This document shows, piece by piece, positions 52,672 to 64,000 of a stretch of DNA of 64,000 bases. Each line of letters starts with the position of its first letter. Position 1 is the stretch's first letter. The notes under the pieces are model-generated. The model made no database searches, had not been told where the DNA came from, and was given only the letters and a program-made list of their open reading frames with translations. The stretch spans positions 15,630,963 to 15,694,962 of the forward strand of contig NC_057792.1 of the NCBI RefSeq assembly GCF_014905175.1, in the 5' to 3' direction. This DNA comes from Aphidius gifuensis. Lineage: Eukaryota > Arthropoda > Insecta > Hymenoptera > Braconidae. The position numbers were made by a program, and so were the translations under genes.

Positions 52672-55600
52672 CTAAATCCAGTTAATGAAATGTTTCTTTA
52701 TTTCTGTTTCAATTGAAAAATAATAATACTCCTGTAATTATAATTTAAAAAGAAAAAAAAAAAAGCACAAATCGATATATTGTTGGCTCACAAATTGAGA
52801 GATAATGACAAACTTTTTATTAAATTGTATACCATTAATTGAATGAAATTAAAAAAAAAAATTAACAGAGATTTATTCAATTTGTCTCTTTGGTTTGAAT
52901 AAATTTTATTTCAATATTGGTTTGACTTTGACTTATTTCAGTCATTTAGGGAAATTTTCAACTGATACAGTCAGAATTTTAATGAGCTGAATTTTTAACA
53001 GTACATTATTTAAAAAAAAAAATCATTTTTTAATTATTTTTCCAATTAAAACTTGTACAAATATTTGAATTTTAAATATTATTTTTAAATTACTTGTATA
53101 TTTATTTTTTGAATTATTTATAATATTATTAATCAATATTTAATAAAATTTTTTATTTTGTCAGTATTAATTAATCACTGTACGTTTTATTGGATTAAAA
53201 ATAGAAAAAAAATATTAGAAATTCTTTTCACCACGACGACAATCATTAAACATATTTTCGACAAGTGTATCTGTTCAATAAAATTATCCAGATCGTATGT
53301 GATTGATTGAGGTCATCGGTATCCACAGAATAGCCACAGTTAATATAGAGCTTACCATGACGACCAAGAAAAAAGCAGAACATTTGTCGCAAGAGTTACG
53401 CCGGAAAAAAATACAAAAAAAAAAAAAAAAGGTCAGGGCTTTATAAATGTGGTGAGAAGAAAAAAAAAATATATATGTACAAAGTGAAGGGTGTGAATCT
53501 TGTTTGAAAAAGACAAAACGAGATAACCGATATCACGAGTCATTCGTAACTCAGTTTAGTTAGTCTTGTCTGGTTTTTTTTTTGTTATAACATTGAGCAA
53601 TTTTCTTGGCTCAAAAAACACTTTTTCTCTCTTTTCGTATATATATTTATTATACGTGAATTTTTTCCAATAACTAGACCCAAACTGACCCTCACTAAAT
53701 CCATCCTCGTTTACTCATTCTACTCTCATTTTTTTATCTGTATTTTGTTTTCATCTTCGGCCTGATTTTATTTTTTTTTTATCATGCGAAAAACACGCGG
53801 CAAGAAAACCAATGGAATACCAAAAAAATCAAATTTTGTATTTTAGTCGCATGTACATCTTTATTATTAATAATTTATTATAATTGTAAAAAAAAAAAAA
53901 ATATATATATTGTATTTTCGGAATTTATTGTCAGTTCGATTACGGTGAAATTTACTGAAATTTATATATAAATTTTGTCGTGGAATAACTAACAATATCA
54001 CATGAATTTCTGGAGTATATATATATAAAAAATATACAATTTAAAAGCTTGATGAAAGCTTTTTTTAGTAACAATAAAATAATAACAAGTTATTTTGTTA
54101 CCTAAAATGTTTTTGTAATTCTATCATTTAGTTTATGTTGAATTCTTTTTGAAAAATAAAGCCAACGAGACATGTTACTGAACATTCCATCATGCTTTTA
54201 TCTATTTTATATTTTTTTCAATTGTTATTTTACTGTAAAATGTTGACCAATTTAACACTGAAACTCGTTTATAAATTAATCATGACAAAACTTATCGATA
54301 TATTTTTTTCTATTTTAAAACAAACTTGTTTAAAAATTATTACATTTTATAAATTTTTACTGTGTTTATCAGCAATTCTAGACATGTTTTTTCCATTTTC
54401 GTATTAAAGATTTATCAAAAAAAAAACCCGGCTTAAAATAAAAAATTTACAGAGTAAATTAATTTGGATAAAACTTGACACAATGTGTAATCCATTTTGC
54501 TCACAAAGCAATAAAATACACCGTCCAAAAAAAAAAAATATATACTAAAATAAATAGTTTCTTAATTTCTTCACAAATCATAGCGATAAATTTTTTTTCT
54601 AATTTTTAATTTTACCCATAATAATTAAAATATAAAGAACAATTTTATTTTGCAAAAAATAAAATTACCAATTAATTTTTTTTTTGTGTGAAAAAAAAAA
54701 TACATGTAAATATTTTTTGTTCTTATTTTAAGAGAGAAAAAATATATTTATAAAAATATATATATTCAAGATAACTAGTGTCACGCTATAAGGGTGAAAT
54801 ATCATGTGATTTACCGTTATTATGAAATCTGCTTAATGCACGCGAACGTAAAATATCAAACGCCTAGTATATCAACGTGCAAATTGTACGAGACTTGTAA
54901 CTCGGCTGAATGACCACGTACGATATCATAATAATAATGTGAATAAAAAAAAAAATATATATAAAGACGAAAAATAAAGGAATATATTCACCAGGTCATA
55001 GAATGTTAACATATCGATTTTAGGTCGATACATGGAACACTGATTTTCAATTATCGATTCATCATGAAATTTCAATGTGTAGACTTGCGAACTATTGAAG
55101 CATTGCTTATCTAGATAAAATGTTATCAAGCGTACAGATGATTTGGCTTTACAATTACTCATTGTACCTGGTTATTTCAACATAATGTTTCTGTTATTAT
55201 CATCCGAAAAATAAAATATCACAGTCTAATCTTTTATCGTCAATCATTTTTGAAAATCATGAAAATTAAAGTCCTTTTATATTTTTTTTTTACCAATTTC
55301 AGTAGTACAGGTCAAGCAAAAGTCAGGCAATTTTTTTTTATTTATTAATCTACGTGTATATTAAGAAAAAAAATCATTAAATAACATAAACAATTAACTA
55401 AATTTTTGTTGATATTTAAAAATGTCTATTTTTTTTCTAATAATTAAATTATAATATTTTTTTTTTTTGTGATAATTCAGGGCTAGTATTTTTTTTCATC
55501 ATTTTTTTTGTATCACAGTAGTTTTTTTTTCTATTCAAAATTTAGTCGAAGTATTAATCTTAAAATTAAAATTTAAAAATTGGCAAATTGTTAAATTACA

Positions 55601-56439
55601 GAAGGTGCATGCTGTCATTTACCCTAATGCAATGTATTATATCCAAGGACATTTAATACATTGTGATAGCTCAAGCACAAATATTTAACCAAATTTAACG
55701 TAATAAAATTACCGTCAATTTACGTTTTAGACATACCAAAATTCTAGGTGCTATATAAATTTTGAAAAATTATATTTCTAAATATATAAAATATAATTTT
55801 ATAACATATATAATATTTTAAAAATTTTTAATATATATTTTTTTTTCTCTCTCAATTTAAACTTTTATTATTTTTTCAATGTCTTTCAATTTTGTGTAAT
55901 TTAATCTTTTATCAAATTTCTTTTCAAACGCCATCATTGTCAGAAAATTGCAAAGAATGTAACTTTACTGTAATAAAGAAAAAAAAATATAAAAAAAAAT
56001 TCTCCCCAAAGAGCTTGCAAGTACTTATATTGCAAATACTACCGCAAACGGCCAATCACATAGTAGATAAGAATCACACAGGCCGTGTGTACACGCTACG
56101 CTTTCTGGTTGACTTTAATTGCAAAGCACTGAATCGATTTGTCGTAAAGTCTCAAGGCACAATAATCCAAGAGTAGAATGACTTTAATTTTTTTGTATTT
56201 TAATTTTTTTTTTCTCTCTCCCTTCATAAATGCCCACACAAAATCAACTTGACAACATAAAAATTCGTGCACGCACTCTATTCAACCACCTTCCGTTTCT
56301 ACTTTCGTTTGCATTATTTTATTTTTTATTTAATTTTTTTAACTTGGTCCCTTGACGTTTCTCTTTCTAACTAACTTTTTTTCCTGCACAATTTCGTTTT
56401 TCTCTTTTAGCCAACATTTTTATTTATTTATATTTTTAA

Positions 56440-56661
56440 TTCACAAGTCACGACAGGCATTGTCATGATATATATTTAAGTATTTATGTATTTACTGCTG
56501 CTTTGGTGCCAAAAGTGTATATAAAAGTTTGCGTATATGATTGGGCACCAGAAGGTTTTCAACAACGATATCGAGGATCGATTTTATCACAAGTTCTTTA
56601 TGACGATCGTACTAAAATACCTTATTACTGGTGTGGTTTTAAATCCACTTCATATACATAA
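56440..56661 (+). CDS. Unrecognised coding-like frame, possible exon or gene relic
   Basis: A plus-strand frame of 73 codons, open from after TAA 56437-56439 to TAA 56659-56661, without an ATG. Its second half reads VYDWAPEGFQQRYRGSILSQ then VLYDDRTKIPYYWCGFKS. Third codon positions there are almost all A or T while first and second positions carry much more G and C, the pattern of the true exons of this window and not of surrounding DNA. A textbook-looking acceptor (long pyrimidine tract ending TTTTAG) sits at about 56385-56410, but the reading from there meets a stop before joining this frame. I do not recognise the protein. It could be the last exon of a plus-strand neighbour, a decayed gene copy, or chance. 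Confidence 0.3.
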   Translation, partial: FTSHDRHCHDIYLSIYVFTAALVPKVYIKVCVYDWAPEGFQQRYRGSILSQVLYDDRTKIPYYWCGFKSTSYT

Positions 56662-59600
56662 AAAATATATCACATGATGACATAAATATATTATCCCGTA
56701 AAATTAAAATTCAAAATTAAACACCTGGCATAAGACAGTTTATATTAATCACGTTATTATTTTAGTCATTGAAATATTTATTGAATTTGAAATTATAATT
56801 ATGAAAAATTGTTGGATATTTATAGCTAATTTAATTAACGTATTTTTATTAATTCAAAGTTCAATATAGTATTTCAATATCATTTTTTTTTTTTTTTTGA
56901 ATAAATTTATTTATAATTTGAGAGCCCTTCATACTTCACGACCATCAAGAAGTTTTTTATATAATTTAATTTGAGGATATCAATTAAATTTTAATATTGC
57001 AGAAATAAATTTTTCTTTTTTAAAATTATTTATAGAGTAATTTATAATGTCATTGAATTTATTTTAATATCTAATTAGTATTTTTAAATTTATGTGATTC
57101 AATATCATACGGTTATGAAGATGATTTGAACTTTGAAATATGCATTTACCTTGATTTACCTGTGTTGCTAGATATACAGATGAAACTGTCTTATGTATAC
57201 TCGGGGCTAAACGAGAAGCATTTCGTAATTACTTGTCGAATGATTTCAACTAAAAAGCAGCCATGTGAAAAATAAAAAAAAATGAAAATCTCATTAAAGT
57301 ACTCTCATGGATATAGAAGTAAAAAAATAAAAAAATTATAGTAATGGAAAAGTCCATTGAGATTGTATCGAATTGAATTTTTTTATTTTTTTTTTTATAT
57401 AAATATATATATAAATCTATATCGTAAATTTTAAAACTTTTATTTCATCTTGAAATAGTCGAGTGAAGAAGAAAAATTATAAAGTTGAAAAAAAAAAAAA
57501 ACTAGTAGCTTTTTTTCCTAGCTTTATATCCTTAAAGTCGAACTTGAAGTATTTTTTTTTTTTTTTTCTTTTGATGAATGCTAATAAGTTATTATGTATA
57601 AAAAAAAAATCATATAAATAAATAAACAGAATTATTTGAAAAAATAATAAATGAAAAATTTTTTTAGCATAAAAAAAATCTAGTTTACGTAAATAATGAA
57701 AATAAACAGAATAATTTTTGTTGATATTTGCATGTGTTGTCTGAATAAACATAAAATATTTTTGACTTGCGACAAATTTTTTTTTATTTTACGAGTGAGT
57801 TATCATCTTCACGATACATAACATTCAACTTGAATCACTTTGAAGAAAATTCAATAAACTTGTAGTACATAATCAATGGGAAAAAAAAAAAGTAGAAAAT
57901 ATATATAGTTTTTCTTTTTATCCACTGATTGAGCACAACCGTATTTTGTCCTACTTTTATGTTCTGTAAATTTTATATCAAAGGATTCAATTCAATGAAG
58001 CGTAATCAAACTGTTTGAAAAGTACGATCAGATACTGAGAGAATTTGTGTCCTTCAATTGAGCGATAAAAAAACAAAAAAATAAAATGATAGAAAAGAGC
58101 AAAGATGAATTTAATCGTGCATGAATTTCAAGATTCAATTGATTTAATTAACGATAATTATAAAACAAGGAATATATTTTTTTACTTGAGATATTAATTG
58201 ACTATGAAAAATTAAAATAAAAAAACCAATACTTTAAGATTAAATACAAGTTTAATTTTTTAAAGACAGTTGAAAGAAGATTAAGCAAGTTATCGTTGAG
58301 AAAAAAACGAAAATGAATAAATAAAAAAATTGTCAGCTAGCTTGAATTTCATTTGATATTTTAGCCAATTGATGAAACGTCTTGGCTCATCAATGGGGAT
58401 ACTCTTTTTATCAAGATGAATATAAATAATATAAAAAAAAAAAAAATTTGAAGAAAAAAGTTTGATTTTTCAGGGAGAAAAATACTGAGAAAAGATATAC
58501 GAAATTCTAAAATCAGAGCAGATGTCAGATCAATCTTATCTTTCTTAGTCGAAAATTGTCAGGAAGACTCGATGATGTAGGGAAATCGATATTTTCATTT
58601 GCTTGATTTTTTTTTCTCTGTTCCCTGAATTTTCCAAAACTTTTTTTACAATAATCTGATAAATCATGAAAGATGAATAACGATATAGAAAAAAAATTGT
58701 ACACAGCTTTTACAAAGCATGATAAATTAATTAATATTATTTAATTTTTTTCTTTCGTAAATCAGCAAGTAAATTTAACGGGCTTTTGTTTTTATAATAT
58801 GTTAGTGAAATAAAGTATAATAGCCAATTTAGATAATGTGTAGAGATATTGTCTTGAAATAAAAGAGAAAAAGAAAAAAAAAACTTGACTTTTCAATCAC
58901 GAAAAGAAAGCATCTTGACGTTAACTTTAAAACCGGATAAGTAAATTAAACTGGCCAACGTTTTTGCCTATCAATCTTTTCACAAACACATTGACCCAAG
59001 TTGCTCTTGAAATAATATTTTTTATTTTCTTTGTTTAAGAAAATTATTTATTCATTCATTTTTGTTATTCAAATTTTTTCCATCACATTATTTTGTTGGA
59101 TTTTCAGACTTCATTTTTTAAATAAAAAAAATAAAAGATTCGAAGAAATCTGCAACCTCAAAATGGCAAGAAAAGTTTTTACGTCCCGTGGATATTGACG
59201 ACACGACCATTTCTTTATTCTTCATTCAGCTATAAAGCAATCTCGACTGTCTCAATTCAACTTTGGAATCTACAAGACACACTATTCCAATCGTATCCCC
59301 ATGCGAGTTTCGAGATTCAAATTGGCTTTAGCATGCTTTTTCAGTGGAGAAGAATAAAAATAAGATGAAAAAAAATTAAGAAATTCAAAAAACAGACTAG
59401 GTAAGAGAGAAAAAGCACGAAAAAAATACTCGATAAGGTTACGATAACTACTCATCTTTTTTTTGACACAGATAACTCAATATAATACCTACAAAAATTT
59501 GCAAACGTTCTTATTTTTCTATACATTTTAAAGAAATAAAACCGAATCAAAAATTTTGTTAAAAAATGTTTAAAAAAAAGCAAACAAAAAAAATTAATTA

Positions 59601-61435
59601 GGAAATGTTGGTAAATTTTTATCGCTTATCGCTGCAATTGCCTCCAGCTGTGTTGAACATTTGAAAATGTCAAATGATCTCTTATCAGCATTAATTTTAT
59701 GTCAAATCAACAATGAGTATATTATATAATTATTGAAAATTTTTTTCATTTTATTTTTATAACAATAGAGTGGCATAAAAATTGTAATGAAGTGAAAATT
59801 TTAATGAAAATGGATAGATGTAAATCTATCATTAATATTATTATTATTTTTTTTTTTTTAAATAACTTTTGTGTTACGGTTAATTAATGATTGAGTGATT
59901 GTAAAATTGAATAAATTTACTTCGATGAATTTACTGCAGATAAAAATAATTTATGAAAAAATAATTTAATTATTAAATTGTAATTGACATTTTTAGTATT
60001 TGAAAAATCAAGTAATAATTAATGTGCCGGAAATATTCATTTAAAAATTTCTTTTTCACAAATTGACACTAGTTTTTAAAATATAAAATTTATTATAGAT
60101 GTACCGGAAATATTTTATTAAAATATTTTTCTTTCATTCAATTTTATTCGGCAATTTTGTAAAATATAAAAAGCATCATTCTTGAATTGACATCTTGACA
60201 CCAATGCACAATGTGTCAAGAAAAAGGCTACAAAAAATAAAAATGTATACAGTAGCTCTGAAAAATCCAAATTGCATACGTGTCAAAACGACAAAGCACA
60301 GTTAAATTTGAGAAAAATATTTTTTACTTTTCTATAAAAAAAAAAAGTCTATCTAAATCTAGAGAATAAATTTTTTCCATATATTTCAAACGTGTTTTGA
60401 TTTCCAACAATATTTTCAAACGTATTTCTTTTTTTATTTTTAAACAAAAACAAACCATAAAAATATATCAAAAGAGAAAAGGGCTCAAAGAGATATCCAC
60501 TAAAAATGGTCAAATGAAATGAGAATTGACAAGTATCCAAAAGACATAAAAAAAAGCTAAAATAAAATAAAAAATAAACCTTTGAAGAATCATTGAAATT
60601 TTATGTGTGACCTCGAATAAAAAGATAGTCAAAAAATATTTCAAATTTATCCAATTGATCTTGTGTCAGTCTAATAATAAATTCTGCATAACCATAATAA
60701 TCAAATTACCATTAAAATTATAAATTAACACCTTGAGAATAATATTACATTTTATCAATTAACATTTCTCTCAAAGAAAAAAAGAAAAAAAATAAACAAT
60801 GCCACAAGATCAAATGTAAAACTAATTAAAATTTCAATATTCATACATGAAAATATGAATAATTTATTGAATACAAAATGAGAATGAGATAATTGAAATT
60901 CATTGAATTTATAGAAACAAAAGAAAATTAGGGTAATTGTGCTAGAAGATTAGTATCGTTATAACTTAAGTCTTTTACTAAGCTTATTCACTAATGATAT
61001 GACCAAGAACCAGAACAACGTGGTCAGATAAATTTTAAAAATTAATGCAAAAATTTATACTATCTGTTACAAAAATAAAAAAAGCCACAAGTAGGCATAC
61101 ATATAAAGCTTCAAAAAAAACAACAACAGAACCTCACACAGTTCCAAAAAAATAAAAGGAAAAAAAAAAAATTGCATGAGTGGGTGCTCACTACTTTGCA
61201 GACAAAAAACAAAACAATAATCGTTGGCAATGCATCGTCGTTATGTAGAAAAAAAAATAATAAAAAAAAGAAAAAAAAAAACAGTGTGAAAGAGGGAAAA
61301 AAAAAACACTTGAACAAGTTAGTGACTTGCGCTTTACGATGCTGTAGGGCAAACTGTGGCTTTACAAGTTTGACAAGGTAAGTTGTACAAAAGTCACAGG
61401 TATTGTAGTGAATGCATTGATGTAAGAATTGCAAA

Positions 61436-61453
61436 GGAAGAAGAAGAAGAAGA
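61436..61453. repeat. (GAA)n triplet repeat
   Basis: Five to six GAA/AAG units in the right flank. Confidence 0.9.
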
Positions 61454-64000
61454 TGAGGATATTTTGAAAGAACTCCCTCAAGACGTTCAGGTGCTTGTCA
61501 ACCCACATATCCTGAAATTGCAGTGAAACTTTAAGATCTAATGCTCTTGTGAAAGAGGCGAATGAAACCCTTGGGATTTATATAATTCTATTTTTTTATT
61601 TTCTACACTAGCTGACAATTTATTCATATAGATATATATTGTTTCAATGACAATTATTCATGAAAAAAATACAAAAAAATATCCATCAAAAAATAAAAAT
61701 TATAACTCGGTTTTTCTTTTTTTTTTTTTAAATTCCCTAAAAGTTTTTCGGCTTGTTGAAAATTTAACAAGTTCAATAATTTTATGGGTATATATATTTT
61801 TTTTTTTATATTATAGTTGATGTATATATTGGTTTCGAAACGGGACTGATGTAATTGAAGTGATTCCAATTTTCTGGATGCCTTGAGAATCGATATTATA
61901 AACTACGGTGAATTTACCCATCAGATTTGTAAGCTATAAATATTCAAAAGTTTGACAAACTAGTTGATACACTGTGAAGCTATAGGTATATATTTTCATG
62001 ATTTAAAGTAAAAAATAAAACAAAGAAAAAAACGATTTGTGGCTTGGATACAGTTTGGCCAGTTTATCGCTCATTTTTCACGAAAAATGAAAGAAAAATC
62101 TGTCGATTTTTGAAAGGCTATATAAACTTGAATTTCTCGGGCTGTCAGGTACTTTAAACACATCTCTAGATTTTTATTTTTTTTATCTTAAATTATATTG
62201 CCTATGCTTTCTTTCGCATATTCGATGGAAAATTTTTTTTTTCGGCACAAAAAATTGTCATATGCGGGCTCACCAAGAAAACTTTTTGATATCTTTTCTT
62301 CTCAGGCGAAATTCCTAAATTTTAATTTTGTTTTATTCATTTTCATTTTATCGGTTTTTCTCTGCACTCTCATCATTTTGTCTCACACTGCAATCTTAGT
62401 AGCTTTTTTCTTTTGAATATATTTTTTTTTGTTTTTTTTCTTTTAAGACTTTTTTTTTTCAAAGATTTATGCGAGATGAGGAAGAGTTTGCGAGATGCCG
62501 ATGCCAATAATGTCACGACACGCTGGCGCAGAGACCTGACCAGAAAATTTTTCATGCATAATTTTATATTATGGTAATTTTTACTTGAAAAATTAATCTC
62601 AGCTGTAAAGCAACCCTAAATGGTCATAGATGTTACAAGCGAAAATGAAATATTGGTAAATATATGAAGGATCGTTAAAAATTTTATGATATTATTTATA
62701 TCACCTCATTATTCAGTAAAATGACAAGTATGTTAACTCAAATTTTCATAAATTATAAAATTAATTTGTTAAATATTTTATGATTTCATTTTCAACATTT
62801 ATTACATTTTTTGGTTGGAAAATTATCACTGAAGTATGCTCATATTGTAAAACACTGTAACTATTCAAATATACATTTTTTTTTCATCTCAAAAAAACTA
62901 ACATTAACTCGCCATTTCATTTTGATGTAAAATATTTTTTATTTCTATTATAATCCAGTTAATTAAATCGATATTTTCAGACAAAAAAAAAATCAATATT
63001 CACGAATTATCAACTATAAATATGACGTCACGTAAAATCAGATTATTTTAAATTTTTTATTGAACATAAAAATAGAAGAATTAATATTTTTTTTTTAAGA
63101 TTATTTTCAGCATAAATATAAAAAATTATTATCAACTTTTTTTACCTATATTATTGTTATCTAAATGAATTTAAAAATAAAAATAAAATAATAATGTAAA
63201 TAGATTGAAAAATTGTTTCTTTTTAATTTATTTAAAAAAAATATTTCAACAATTTTTTTTATTTTGATTGAGTCGTTGATTGTGAAATATATTTTCAAAT
63301 AGTTTTTATTATTTGAAAATTTATTTATAATAAAATGAAATTAACAAGAAACTAATATTAGTAAATTAAATAACATGATAAAAAAATATATATCATTAAA
63401 TACACAATGAAGTTTTCATTAGAAAATTTTTATAACAAAGAAAAAAAATGTATATAAAAACACCAACAAAAGTTTTATACGAGTTTAATCGTGTCAGACA
63501 TGATAAACGAGTTCAATGTTGTGAAATAGATAAATTCGTAACAAAGAAATATTCTAGAGACAGACAATTAACTTCAATTTCTTTAATTTTGTGGATGAAA
63601 ATGACTCGCATCACATCGTATATAACAAAATAAACCAAATAATACCCTCTCATATATTTAAAAAAACCATATAAAAACAAAAAAAAATAATACCATAAAA
63701 CTAAAACGAAGTTTTTAAAAAACCACAATAACAAAGAATATATATATTTTATTTCAAAGAAAATCTTTCATAAAAACAAATATATTATAAATATTTTAAA
63801 ATTCTACTAAAAGCTATTTTACTTTTTTAAATTTACTGAAATAACAAAAACTTGATATATGAATAACGATTCAACGCAAAAAAGAATTGACTAGATTTTT
63901 TTTTCACGTCGACATATTCTAGTGAGTAAATACCCATAAACTATCAAATAAAAAAAAATATATAAACCGTAAAAAATAGCGGATAAAAGCAGCGAAGAAA

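Larger units (their letters stand above)
52672..64000. other. Right flank: upstream region or 5' intron of the Gfrl-like gene
   Basis: About 11.3 kb of A+T-rich DNA with no exon assigned with confidence. It contains a possible alternative start exon (53356-53383), the unrecognised coding-like plus-strand frame at 56440-56661, a GAA triplet run (61436-61453) and a small GC-rich patch at 62463-62545. Whether the transcription start of the gene is here cannot be decided from sequence alone. Confidence 0.5.

Noticed and set aside
61111..61434. Overlapping open frames on both strands (107 and 69 codons)
   Set aside because: Long A runs create Phe-rich and Lys-rich frames. The cysteine residues in the minus frame do not follow receptor-domain spacing.
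1..64000. Search for tRNA, rRNA, CRISPR and intact transposase or reverse transcriptase
   Set aside because: No cloverleaf with intact A and B boxes, no rRNA signature, no regular spacer-repeat array, and no open frame with integrase, transposase or polymerase motifs was seen.

Overview
The window looks like a piece of an insect nuclear genome with very high A+T (about four-fifths A+T by eye). It is full of poly-A/poly-T runs, short simple repeats and small open frames that run through A/T tracts. The one gene I recognise, its domain order and its huge introns point to an insect. The extreme A+T level would fit an aphidiine-type braconid wasp, but that is an inference from composition only. 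I see no bacterial operon, rRNA, tRNA, CRISPR array or intact transposon protein.

The main content is one gene on the minus strand, read from right to left across at least 50 kb. Four short cysteine-rich exons (51563-51685, 38320-38490, 35572-35716, 6604-6731) have matching splice phases and join into two consecutive GDNF-receptor domains of the insect GFR-alpha-like family (Gfrl/munin in Drosophila). A long cysteine-free, Asn-rich linker exon follows (1720-2505), then a further symmetric exon (1008-1181) that ends in a strong splice donor. The gene therefore most likely continues off the left edge. Every boundary is AG/GT and every phase agrees, which is the main reason for confidence. A hydrophobic, phase-matched candidate first exon lies at 52572-52671. 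The true start and promoter are not certain and may lie further right.

Layout, left to right: 1-1007 intron or continuation off the window; 1008-1181 and 1720-2505 linker exons; a 4.1 kb intron; exon 6604-6731; a 28.8 kb intron; exon 35572-35716; a 2.6 kb intron; exon 38320-38490; a 13.1 kb intron; exon 51563-51685; a possible 0.9 kb intron; candidate first exon; then about 11.3 kb that is either upstream sequence or a further 5' intron.

The introns hold several structures that the gene does not explain. These are a long near-perfect hairpin at 47341-47565, a stem at 6921-7096, a two-copy dispersed element beside two exons of this gene, a 35-bp motif present three times, a two-copy A+T-rich repeat, a GC-rich island at 26201-26346, and paired stem-loops at 30453-30575. 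An unrecognised plus-strand open frame at 56440-56661 has coding-like codon structure and may mark another gene or a relic.
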